Shown: in pieces, positions 44,778 to 55,176 of the stretch | Layout of the letters: every line of letters begins with the position of its first letter | How positions within the stretch are numbered: position 1 is the first letter of the stretch | Source of the DNA: Prillingera fragicola | Taxonomy: Eukaryota > Basidiomycota > Tremellomycetes > Trichosporonales > Trichosporonaceae | NCBI GenBank assembly: GCA_002335605.1 | Contig: BEDY01000009.1 | Location: forward strand, 1-64,000 | Length of the DNA: 64,000 nt | Direction of reading: 5' to 3' | Translations under genes and position numbers: made by a program | Notes under the pieces: generated by a model | The model's database searches: none | Told to the model about the DNA's origin: nothing | The model's input: the letters and a program-made list of their open reading frames with translations, nothing else

Positions 44778-45259
44778 TGCTGCGGGTGAATGAATGAATG
44801 AGAAAGAGAGTGAAAGAGAGAAAAGCCGAAGACTGTGCAAAGTGAGCGATGACTGGGTGAAAAGTGGAGGTTGGAATATGACGTAATCACGGCCGGGATG
44901 ATCAGACGCGGTAACAGACAACTTTGTTATTTGCACTGTCCAGTATGTGCATGCATGCATGAACAGATGACACTTGAAGCCCTGTTGCTGGGGCTGAGCT
45001 CAGTGCACAAGCTTGAGAAAGATACAGGGATCTGAGCGCTCTGAGAGTGAAGAAAAGATTGTGCCGGATGGTGACGCGTCGACTGGTGGTTCAAGCCGAC
45101 CAACCCGCGTTGCCTCACGGCATCTCTCATCTACCCATAACATGCACCCAATCTCGTATAGCCCATAGGTCCTCAATCTAACCTTACACTCACTGGTCTA
45201 TAACCCCTACATAACAAACTATGACACAAACTCAGTCTAATGCTCGCTTGCACGATCAC
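44778..45259. other. Intergenic region
   Basis: About 480 bases upstream of the carrier-like gene. A GA-rich tract at 44797-44822 is the CT-rich leader on the coding strand. No gene is seen. Confidence 0.4.
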
Positions 45260-46882
45260 TCAGCCGTCCTCTTTGCTAACCTTTTCCTCCCCCGTAAACC
45301 TTGCAAAGAACGCACGGTCAGCAAAGTAATCCTGCGCCATCCATCGCATCATCCACTGCGGGGCACCCCAGGTCCCGAAGATTGGCCACGTAACCGCACC
45401 AGCACCAGCAAGCGCAGCCTCGCCCGTTGGCATGACCCCCTCGGCATTGGGCCGGGGAACACCAAGACAAATGAGCACGCCGTCCAGCCAGCGAGGCGTG
45501 AACTTTGCCTCCTTGATAGGCTTGCCCCTTGCTTCAGCTGCAATGAAGGGGATGAGCATCTTGCCGAGCGCGACTCCCTCGGTATGCGCTAGCGAGGCAG
45601 TCTTACGCCCCGGAGTGGCCGCGACGTCGCCAATTGCATAGTAGTTGCCAGACATAGGCGAGGCGTCAGAAGACGCAACGACGCGCAGGTTTGGGTTGAT
45701 AGCGACATATCCTCCGGGACCCAGCGCTTGAGGGTCCGCGGCACGGACGAGCTGCGAGTTGGGCTTGTTGCCCGTCGAGACGAGGACGCAGTCGATGTCT
45801 AGCTTTCTTCCAGACGAGAGGCTGACCGCGCGCATGCCTGGCAGGGCACCGTCGCTTCCGTCCCAGTCTGTGTCGTTTGCGGGCGGTGCGGTGGGGAAGA
45901 CGACGCGCTCGCTGAGTACCACTTTCACACCACGCGCCTCGAGCTGTGTTTGGATCGCAGTGGCCAGTGTGTCAGGGATGACGGCATAGGTCGTCTCACA
46001 CCAGATACCGTCGTGTGAGGGTTTGGGGGTCTCAGTTTGGTCACCTGTGACGAGGAGGCGGGCGCGAGAGTGCACAAGAGTGATCTTCTTGCCGGGATAG
46101 ATGGCTGAGAGTTCCTGTAGAGTCAGCGACTTGGGCTCGGGCAGGCATGGAACTTACGCCTGCAATCTCCGTTCCACCAGCTCCACCACCAATGATCAAA
46201 ATGGAGTTGGCGTTCTTGAAACCATCCTGCGTGTCACGCAGCTGCTGCTGGTAGGCTGCCTGCTCGGTGCCCGGTGCTTGACGAAGCGGAAAGGGCTGTG
46301 AAGCACCCATAGCGAGGATGCAATGCTGTCACGTCATTACATATTCCTTGACAGTGTTTAAAGACTCGCCTGAAAATGAAGCTCGGTACTACCCTCAAAC
46401 TCCTTGTCCAGCACCACACTAGTCTTCTTGAGCTCTACGACAGCAACAGGGCAGAGGACGACATGTCGGGATCCGGCAGGGAAGACAGTCTTCTGGGTCA
46501 CCTTGGCGGTAAGACTGTGAGACTCGGCACCTGCAGTGTCAGCAACTTATCATGGTTCGAGTTGCAAACCGTCCTCCTTGGATAAGGACAGGAACGCACC
46601 AGGAACAGCAACTGCGTGCACGATTGCCGGTGCATGCAGCGCAAACTCGCTCTGGTCGATAATAACAATACGATAATTCTTGGGAAGCTTGGGTGCCAAA
46701 GTGTTGGCGAGCATGTGGCCGGCAAAGCTTGCTGTGTCGTGTTAGTGGAGTTCTAGGAGAGGGAATGGGTGGCGACAGGTGGATGTGCAAAAGCTTGGCA
46801 CGCCCAAGCTGGCATTGTCCACGCTTGAGTACGTACCGCCTATGATGACCACGTTCTTCCAGCCCTTCCCATCGGTGGCCAT
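45260..46882 (-). CDS. AIF/FSP1-like FAD-dependent NAD(P)H oxidoreductase
   Basis: Five exons (46882-46837, 46731-46600, 46530-46370, 46325-46158, 46114-45260) give 453 aa. The FAD-binding motif NVVIIGGASFAG is created at the N-terminus by the first splice. The NAD(P)H motif SILIIGGGAGGTEIAGEL is at about 150, and the FAD-ribityl motif NYYAIGDVAATPG near 340. This is the layout of type-II NADH dehydrogenase-like quinone reductases such as AIFM2/FSP1 and fungal Aif1. No targeting signal is obvious. It should pass electrons from NAD(P)H to a quinone. Intron 3 begins GCGAGT, a GC-AG intron. Confidence 0.9.
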
Positions 46883-47293
46883 AATGAACCGTGTATACTT
46901 CGATGGGGGAATGGTACTGCGCTTGAAGAGAGGAGGAAGAGAAGAACAAATGTGTCGTGGGTGGTGGGTGCTATCTGATTAGATTGTTATAATTTCGGCC
47001 GACAACAACAGCGGGAAGCACACGTCGTACAAAGAACCGTTCTCATGACTGGCATTTTTGCCTCTTCTTTTATATACTCGCTACCTACGTCGCTTTCGCT
47101 TCAAACTTGCTGTGCATGCAGAGGTGAGAGCGACAAGCACCGACGGAGCCGATACAGTGTCCCAAGTGGCAGAGCCGGTAAACGCCGGTCGACCGACAGC
47201 CTCTTACGCGCTACTCAAGTATCACTTTGAGCAAGACTGCATCTGCTGTACCAAAGAAACCAATGACTACTATCCATGCACCCTGCCGACCTA
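46883..47293. promoter_or_regulatory. Promoter of the oxidoreductase gene with TATA box
   Basis: TATATAAAAG on the minus strand at 47067-47076, about 185 bases before the oxidoreductase start. The right side is terminator of the acyl-CoA synthetase. No gene is seen. Confidence 0.5.
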
Positions 47294-49348
47294 CTAAAGC
47301 TTGGCCCTAACAGCCCTAGTAATCCTCTCCCACTCTGCGACCACAACCTTCTTGACGTCGCTCTTGACAATCTTGGCGTTGGCATTCCTAGGCAGCGCGT
47401 CGAAGATGACGACCACAACAGGCTGCGCAGGGTGACGCAACCTGGGCTGGGCAGCGGCCATGATCTCCTCTGGCGTCGCCTTTGCCCCGGGAGCGAGACT
47501 CACACCGAGACCGACACGCTCGCCCATGAGCTCACAGGGGACGGGCACAGCTGCAACCTCGGCAATGCGGTCGTCCTGGTGGATGGCATTCTCGACCTCG
47601 GCGGAGGCAATGTTTTCGCCGCCGCGGATAATGACATCCTTGGCGCGGTCGCGGATGTAGAGGTAGCCCTGCTCGTCCATGCGTGCGAGGTCGCCGGTGT
47701 TGAGCCAGCCGTCCTCCGTGATGGCCGCCTTGGTCGCCTTTTCGTTGTCGACGTAGCACTTCATTATGTTGGCTCCGCGGCACTGGACCTCGCCGAGCTC
47801 GTGCACGGGCAGCGGCTGGAGGGTCTTGGGGTGCACGATGCGGATCTCGTCCACTGGCATTGGGGGGCCGACGGCCTCGGGCTGGTGTGTCAGTACATGT
47901 GCAAAGACTCTGTAGCCACTCACGTTTTCGAGATAGTCGGGTCCAGCGAGGGCAGTGTGAAGGCCGGCCGTCTCCGTCATACCGTAAGCATGCGTGGCAA
48001 GACAGTTCGGCCAGCGCTTGAAAATATCGTCGGCCAAGCGCTTAGGCGGCGGCGCTCCGCCGTAGGTCACACCGTCCATAACGTGGTCCTCGGGCAGGAG
48101 ACCCGACTGGATGACAGCGGTGGCAATGGCGGGCACACCACCGATAGCGTTGATCTTCTCCTCGACGATCAACTCTGCAGCAGCCTTGACGTTCCAGCGG
48201 GTCATGAACACCATCTTGGCACCCAGGTGGAACCCGCGCATCATCCAGCCCATGCTGCCCGTAACGTGGAAGAGGGGGACGGCCAGGAGCATGGCGCCCT
48301 GGCTGTCGAGTGGCGGGTTGTGCGCCGAGAGCGCGTCTTCGAGCGAGCCGCCCATGCGGAGGATGGCGCGGGCAGCGGCTGGCGCGTCAGTGCTGTTCGG
48401 CTTGCAGAGAGGATCACTCACGAATAGAACTCGAAATCACATGCGTGAGCGCACCGCGCTGAGTGATGAGCACACCCTTGGGGAGGTTGGTGGTTCTGCC
48501 GTCAGCCACAATCATCAGCAGCAGACTCACCCAGAGGTAAACATGATCATGGAGTCGCTCTCCGGGTGGACGCCCTGCATGCCCTCTCCGCGCTCAACAG
48601 CGACAATCTCGGGCTGCGACGCCTTGACGCCCGTGAGATCCTTGATGGCAACGCGGGTACGCTCAGGGTGGTGCGCCAGCGAGGTCCAGCAGAAGATCTG
48701 GCCGACGTGCTTGGCTGCGAGCCTCGCCGTGTGCGGTGCGAGGATATCGGCAAACTTGCCGTCGCAGAGGACAATGGCGGGTTTGGTGAGTGTCAGGCAG
48801 TGGAGCTGCGCGTCAATGTGCAGCGTCGAGTTGAGAAGGACTGGCACGGCTCCGATCAGGTGGCAGGCGATGAACGCCACCATCCAGCTGCACTTTGTCA
48901 GTGCTTGTCTCATCACAGGTGTGGCAAGTGCTGGCCGATCTACTCACTGCGAAGAGTTCCCTCCACCGAGCGCAACCCTCGTGCCAGCCTTGACGTTGAG
49001 CTCCCTCAAATACGCCCCGAGATGAATGGAGCGGCGCCAGACCTCGGCATAGCTAACATGGACGCGCTCGTGGGCCGCGCCAGTGACCATGGGCTCGGAA
49101 ACAAGGATGCGACCAAGTTTGGCCCATTTTGGGAACGTTGCGAGAAAGAAAGCCCTAAATGTCGGGGGGGTGTGCTTCCACACCTTTGTAGGCTGGCCAA
49201 AGAGCGTTACAGGCTCGCCGAGTTCAAAGATTGTGCCGGGAGAGCATAGCAGCCTGTCGCCTGTTGTCATGTCAGCTGGGCAATCTGCGACGACGGAGAG
49301 GGACGTACACTCGTCGATGGAGAGCTGGGGCTTGGTTTGCGTGGTCAT
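47294..49348 (-). CDS. Acyl-CoA/AMP-forming ligase with peroxisomal signal
   Basis: Six exons (49348-49309, 49260-48948, 48887-48531, 48495-48422, 48378-47924, 47881-47294) give 608 aa; the first intron is 48 nt and in frame, so skipping it would give 624 aa. The AMP-binding P-loop FTSGTTNLPKG is restored by splicing at about 240. YGMTETAGLH, DGWLNTGDLARMDEQGY, IRDRAKDVIIRGGENI and a Lys in NANAKIVKSD complete the ANL motifs. The protein ends -AKL, a PTS1-type tripeptide. It should activate fatty or aryl acids to CoA esters in peroxisomes. It lies about 8 kb from an acyl-CoA oxidase with the same tail. Confidence 0.92.
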
Positions 49349-50070
49349 CTTGATGGGTGAGAGTACAACAGAGGGAGCTGGTGTGTGAGTAATCCTGGGG
49401 GTCTACATATGCTCGAGGACTGGATGTTCGGGTGAGTTCTCAAGTGGGCTGTGGGCCGGTTGTGGTCTGCACCGAGGTGACTCGGTCAGCCGGTGGGCAG
49501 CGTGCAACAGCAGTGGAGCTGCTGCAGCAGCCAGTGGTGGTGGGACTGGGACGAGCAGGAGAGGGACCGGCCCGGCATGTCGCGGCCATGGTGGGTGACT
49601 GCTGGCTGGATGGTGCCTGTGGGGTAGATGGGGGAGCAGCCGGATGAGGCCGACAGCGCAGATGACCGAGGATGCCGGACAAGACTGCCGGGACTGGACA
49701 CTCGGTAGAACAGCAGCCTACTTATCTGTCACAGTTCATGACAGTTCACGAATCGCTTCTGGATCATGCCATCGATGAAGTTTCCATCTCGACACTGCTG
49801 TGGACGACCTGGATCGACGATTTGATGGCCTTGAGACAACCGGCAATCTCCGGCCCCGGTCGCCCGAGTGTATGTCTCGGGCAACATTCTTTGGACGTCA
49901 ACAAGGACGGATTTATGAGCTGCTGCTGGGTGTAGAGTCTCCTGAGCCGACAGCTCGTACGTCCATAACAGTGCAACTGCGAGCATCACAACTATGACTA
50001 GCTCATGTCAGCATCGCGCCACGGTATCAGTAGGCACGCCTCCAAGACTCAATCAACTAATCACATCCTC
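49349..50070. other. Intergenic region
   Basis: About 720 bases between the acyl-CoA ligase promoter and the 3' end of the M20 peptidase. CAG/CTG-rich patches occur at about 49505-49535. No gene is seen. Confidence 0.4.
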
Positions 50071-51438
50071 CTAATGCTCATGCTCACACAACCCCGCGGC
50101 CTTGCCTGCCATCTCCCCCCTCCTATACTGCCCAAGGATCGCCTCAAGCCGCGCCAGCATCTTGGGCTTATCCGCCTTGTCCATCTGTCGCGTCCACGTC
50201 TCCTTGACCCCCTCGAGCCACTTGGCATCCGCCGCAGCCCTAGCGCCGAGCCAAGCCAGCGTCGCTGCCGACTTGAGGGCGGCGGCAGTCGCGCTCCTCG
50301 TCCCCGTCGAGTTTGTATAGTTGTCTGAATGCGGAAAGTCCCCCACAGGCGCGTCCGGCAAGCCAAACATGGGATGGATACCAGGTACAGCATAGCACAC
50401 GTCCCCAAAGTCGGTCGCGCCAGGCGACGGCGTGTCAATGCTATACACATAGCTATCGCCCCAGGCATCACCGCACGCCTGGCCCATGTACTCGACCAAG
50501 CCGTCCGCATGCCGCGAGTCGAGATACATGAGCTCGAACGCGATATCGATCTCGCAGCCCGCAGCCAGCGCGCCGGCCTTCATGCAGTCGAGCGCGCGCG
50601 GGATGAGCGCAGCCACCTCGGCGCCGCTCGGTGCGCGCACGCCAAACTGGATCTTGGCGTCGGCGGCAATCACGTTGCACGCCCACTGTTCACCACCCTT
50701 GAGCGTAATGTAGATCCGATTCGAGTCCGGGATCTGCTGCCGCAGCAGCGCGACGTTGGTGTACGCTGCCACGGCTGCGTCGAGGGCATTCTTGCCTGCG
50801 GCGGGGTTGGCGCAGGCGTGGGCCGAGGCGCCCTTGAACGACACGGTGAAGGCCGCCATGCACGCGGTGTAGCTGATGGCGGAGCCGTTGCCGCGGCCCA
50901 TGGGGTGCGCCATCATGCACAGGTCCATGGCGTCGTAGGCGCCCTTCTTGAGGAGCACGACTTTACCGCCCCCGGCCTCCTCGGCGGGCGTGCCGAGCAG
51001 CTGGATCTTGCCCGGCAAGTTGTGCTCGCGCAGAAACTGGGCAGTGCCGAGGGCGGCACCGATGCCAGTGATGCAGATCAGGTTGTGCCCACACGCATGG
51101 CCTATACCAGGCAAAGCATCCATTTCGCTGTTGAAGCCAACGACTGGCCCCCCCGTGCCGTGCTCGTAGACTGCCTCCCAGGCCGTGTCGATGCCGTAGG
51201 CGTGCGGCGTGACTGTCCAGCCAGGCTGCTTGGACATGTACGCGACACAGGCTTCGTGTGCAGTGTGCTCCTCCCACGCCAGCTCCGGGTTGGCGTGCAG
51301 CACTTGTTGTAAGGTGTGCAGTTCATCGGACAGCGCGGAGATGTTGCCTTCGATCTCGAGGAGCGCGGCGGGGGTGAGGCCGCCGGTGGGTTGGAGAATG
51401 TCGGCTGGGATTGTCATAGTTGATGCGGATGTGGGCAT
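50071..51438 (-). CDS. M20-family amidohydrolase/dipeptidase (PM20D2-like)
   Basis: Intronless, 455 aa from ATG 51438; a second ATG at 51417 gives 448 aa. Metal-binding motifs of the M20D group are complete: NSEMDALPGIGHACGHN (Asp107, His114, Cys116, His118), TPAEEAGGGK with the catalytic Glu153 and Glu154, and FPHSDNY near the end. The dimerisation domain lies between. Relatives remove N-acyl or dipeptide bonds, such as beta-alanyl-lysine dipeptidase in animals and amidohydrolases in fungi. No signal peptide is seen. It hydrolyses amide or peptide bonds of small molecules in the cytosol; the precise substrate is open. Confidence 0.92.
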   Translation of the reverse strand: MPTSASTMTIPADILQPTGGLTPAALLEIEGNISALSDELHTLQQVLHANPELAWEEHTAHEACVAYMSKQPGWTVTPHAYGIDTAWEAVYEHGTGGPVVGFNSEMDALPGIGHACGHNLICITGIGAALGTAQFLREHNLPGKIQLLGTPAEEAGGGKVVLLKKGAYDAMDLCMMAHPMGRGNGSAISYTACMAAFTVSFKGASAHACANPAAGKNALDAAVAAYTNVALLRQQIPDSNRIYITLKGGEQWACNVIAADAKIQFGVRAPSGAEVAALIPRALDCMKAGALAAGCEIDIAFELMYLDSRHADGLVEYMGQACGDAWGDSYVYSIDTPSPGATDFGDVCYAVPGIHPMFGLPDAPVGDFPHSDNYTNSTGTRSATAAALKSAATLAWLGARAAADAKWLEGVKETWTRQMDKADKPKMLARLEAILGQYRRGEMAGKAAGLCEHEH

Positions 51439-51865
51439 GCATCATGTGAGGCGATGCGTCTTTATGTATCAGCTGTGAAGGCAGACTGCGCGATAGACGC
51501 AGTGGTGGGGAATGGAAGTCCAACATCCTAATCGGGGAGTGGAGGACGTGTGGAAGTTTGATATCCGGCGGACCTTGCCGTGGCCAGTCAGGCTCTTCTT
51601 GCTTATCCTGTGGTATCCTTCCGCCCCGCCGAGCCCCACAAGCATGTGAGCAGAATGGGCTGTTCCAGAAGCTGTTGTGTTCTGTATCTCCGTACGAATC
51701 CTTCTGTTCGTCAGGCCTGGCCGGTTGTTGTCTCTCACCTCTGAGGGCTGGAAAGTTCCGGATGTATGACAACCGCCATAGTAGCAATGCACTACTCACG
51801 TAGATGTACACCCTACCCATACGACCTCTATACACCCCATCGCACCCCACGTACACGGCGGTGCG
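51439..51865. other. Short intergenic region
   Basis: About 430 bases between the start of the M20 peptidase and the stop of the DUF4211 gene. Nothing is recognised beyond promoter and terminator sequence. Confidence 0.4.
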
Positions 51866-54082
51866 CTAGTTCATGTAATGACTCTCCAGATTCCTCGCGC
51901 GATTCTCTACCCGCCCCAACCAATCCATGCAGTCCCTTTGCACACCCACCACGTCCATCCACTCGGTCACCGCATCGACATCCGTGACGTCCTCGGGCAG
52001 CTCCACGCCACGCGCTCCAGGGTTATCGAACACTTTACCCCGGCGCCGGCCACCTACCCTGTTGCGGTTGGGCCGGTGCGCGGCGATAACTTCCACCGAG
52101 TTGTCGGACTCCTCAGACTTGACTTGCTCGGCGTCGTCCACAGGCTGCTCGTCGCGTTTCGCGCGACACAGCTCGCGATAGCGGAGCGAGATGTAACCGT
52201 ACATCATGTGCTCCCAGTGTCGCAGCTCGTGAAAGTCCTTTGCGCGCTGCATGCAAAGCGAGCCTGGCATCAGCACTAACCCTCAGTTCTCAGACTTACC
52301 AAGGTTGCCCAGAACACGCTTGTCCGCCTGGGACGCATCGCTGTCGTCGCTTTCCGCGTCGCTGGCCGCAAAATCCTCTGCGTGCGTCTCCTTGTCATAA
52401 GGCGACCCCTTCAGAGTCGCCCACTTCCAGCACTTTTGGCGGCGGCGATTACAGCCGTCGCAGTAGTCTTCCATCTCTTCAAGGTCGACATCCTGCCGTC
52501 AGCTCCACCTTTGTCATGAGGACATACCTTCCACTCGGGGTAGCGCTCAAGCGCGCTGCGGAAGTCTGGACGCCACAGGGTCCCGGCAATCGCATTGCTA
52601 ATGTTCCGCAGCAGATCACGCACGTCTTGAAGCTGTCGACCAAGGTAATCCCGGTCTTTTCCCTTGAGAGGCAAGAACCTTGGCCCGCGAATGACGAGCG
52701 CAAGCAGGTACTGGAACACGACTTTGAACTTGTACTCTGGCGTTTCGCGCTTCAGGCTGAACTCCTCTGGCAACAAGCCTTCAGCGAGCGCAACACTGCT
52801 GTCGTCGCTGTCGATAAAGCCGTCCATGTCGTCGGGTGTGTATCGCCAGTCGGGGTACGCTTCGACCGCACCCTCGTCCTTTTCCGAATCGTCGTCAGAG
52901 TCTTCCTCCTCGGTCGAGTCCTCGTCCTTGCCCTGGCGGCGGCGGTTGAGACGCCGCAAGTTGGCCTGGAAGGCAGTTTCCTTCTTGCCACGTAACCGAG
53001 ACTCGGTGGCGAAACGTTCTGGCTCGTCCATTTCAATCTCGTCGCCTTCCTCCTCTGACGTGAGAGCCTCGGGTGCTTCCTCCTCGTCGGGGTCGGCCCG
53101 GCGGCTCTTGCGGTTAGGCGTGCGCCGGCGGCGGGGCGGTGATGACTCGGCAGTCGAAGAAGTACCAGCGCGGCGACGGCGTCGAAGAGGCGGGTCGTCC
53201 TCGCTTGAGGATGTGTCGGGGTGTGGCTCCTTCTGAGCCCGCCGGGGACGCTTCAATGGCTGCATATCCGAGTCCTCCGTGGACGACGCCTCGCGCCCTC
53301 GTGCTGCACGCGTCTTGCGTTTGGTTGGCGATTTGGGTGGCGACACCTTCGTCATCCTGGAAGACCGCGTATTGCGCTTTGGCGGTGACACTTCGACTCC
53401 AGAGTCGCTCCCCTCGTCCTCCACGTCCACTGGCGCTAGTGAACGCCTCCCTCGCGTCCCATATGTCACGGCCTTGCCACCGCGCTTGCCATTCCCAGCC
53501 AGCGGCGATGGTATGGAGGGTGCCGATCTCAACACCCGTGTCGACCTGCGTGTTCTGCCTCGTCAGCCTGTCCTGCACACACACTCACGTAGACGCCCCA
53601 TCGTCTGTCCCATTGGTGCGAGCGCTCCCACGCGTCCTCGGCTCTGACGGGCCAGGAGTACTAGCTTGCGACTGCGCCGGCGTCGAGCCCGTGACCTCTA
53701 CCTCATCAGAGTCGCTCTCTGGGGTAGCAGCGCGGCCTTTGCCCTTGGCGGTGGTCCGTGCGGGCGCAACGTCCTGGGTCTCATCCTCACTCTCTGTGAG
53801 GACCTGCCGCCGCTTCTGTGTAGTACCTGGCCGTGTCGGTGAAGAATTGCGAACAGGAGATGAAGGACCGAGTTTGATTGCTGCAAAGTCGTGATCGCTG
53901 TCTTGAGCCCTGTAGTGATCCTCGTCTTGCGAGTCTTCCTGGTCAGAGTCCGAGTCCATGGCTGGCTGCTGTTGAGCTGCGGTGCTGCTGCTTCGTGGGT
54001 GTTGGGACGGGGATGAGCGTGGAGGATTGTTTCGTATTGGGTCCCATGATTTCTTTGATATTGTAGCTTGTGTATAGCCCAT
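51866..54082 (-). CDS. DUF4211 domain nuclear-type protein
   Basis: Exons 54082-53589, 53554-52528, 52492-52300 and 52263-51866 give 703 aa. The first 330 residues are highly charged, with Ser-Asp/Glu clusters (SDSDQED, SSEDDPP, EEEDSDDDSEKDEG) and basic blocks (KRKTRAARGR, RRRRRAG), typical of chromatin-associated proteins and rich in likely nuclear signals. The DUF4211 region spans about 400-640: YKFKVVFQYLLALVIRGPRF, then CDGCNRRRQKC, KWATLKGSPY and FHELRHWEHMMYGY. The C-x2-C-x6-C group suggests metal binding. DUF4211 proteins are fungal, nuclear and largely uncharacterised. All three internal joins keep frame, so I am confident of the model. Confidence 0.85.
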
Positions 54083-55176
54083 GGTGAGAGAGAGACACGA
54101 ACGAAAGGAGGACAAGGGATGATGAGAAGAGTACAGCACAAAGGGGATTCCATCATCCACAGTCTCACGAAAGTGGAGGGATGAGTGGACTACTGACTTA
54201 TCGCGTGGCATAGATCACGTGATTACTGTTTGGTTCTGCTGAGACCTCGTGTCCTTCGTTCTCTTCTTTCCTTGAGTCTCAACCGTCCCACATGGAGCTA
54301 TGACTACTGGTGTGAATAGCAGAGGCTATCTTGGAGAGACGGGTGTAACTGGTAGGCCCGTTTTGTCTGTACTCCTGCGGCGCTGGGCCGCTAAGTGCAG
54401 ACGCTAGTCTTGGTGCTGGTGCGTCAAAGTTGAGCTGGAGACGAGACGGCGTGTAACGCAGGTAACAAGCATGATGTAGATAGGCTGAATGTGGCGACTG
54501 TTGCTTGTGTTCCAGTGCTACGTCTGAGGTACTACTTGATGTCGTGAGCGCGGGGACTGTGAGCAGCAGCGCAAATCTCCTGCCAGGCATGAGCCGCCGT
54601 GTAGGATGGAAGCCGAAAGGCCAGCTCAGTGCGTGCAGCCTCTTCGGAGAGGACCAGTAAGCTGTCCATAGTCTATGATAACACGACTACCCTCCAGAAG
54701 ATGGGTGCATGGGTGCACGGCCAACGCACTTGTGGAGGGGGGCGCAACGACGATCACAAGCGCCAAAGGTTGATCATGTGCCTGACTGATCAACCGCTGC
54801 ACGACTCACCTACATTGCTTTTATGCCTCGATTCGCTGGCACTCACTGAGCACTCATGCAGCCATGCTTGCGCACAGGCAGGCGTCACCAAGTAGCAGAA
54901 GGCGCTGCCACTGAGAACAGTCCAGATTTCATCGGCTCGACGGTCACTTTGCTACCCGGAATTCCTCGAGCCACATGACCCCATCAAATGACCGATATCC
55001 CCACAGTCTGGTTATCACCGCCGACGATCCCGATGCTAGGTGCTGGTGTCACTTGTGTTGCTGCTGCAATGTGTGCGGATACCCAGTACATTTTAACGTT
55101 GCTAATCGATGCTAATCCTGGTTCTAACTAACCCCTACTCTTCTTTCCTTTGGTAACTACAGCTACGCCAGCCCGG
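54083..55176. other. 1.1-kb intergenic region
   Basis: The promoter of the DUF4211 gene and the 3' side of the acyl-CoA oxidase. Short frames here have no domains. No repeat or RNA gene is recognised. Confidence 0.4.

Noticed and set aside
47276..48427. 383-aa plus-strand frame opposite the acyl-CoA ligase
   Set aside because: Antisense shadow with no recognisable motif, while the minus strand carries all ANL motifs.
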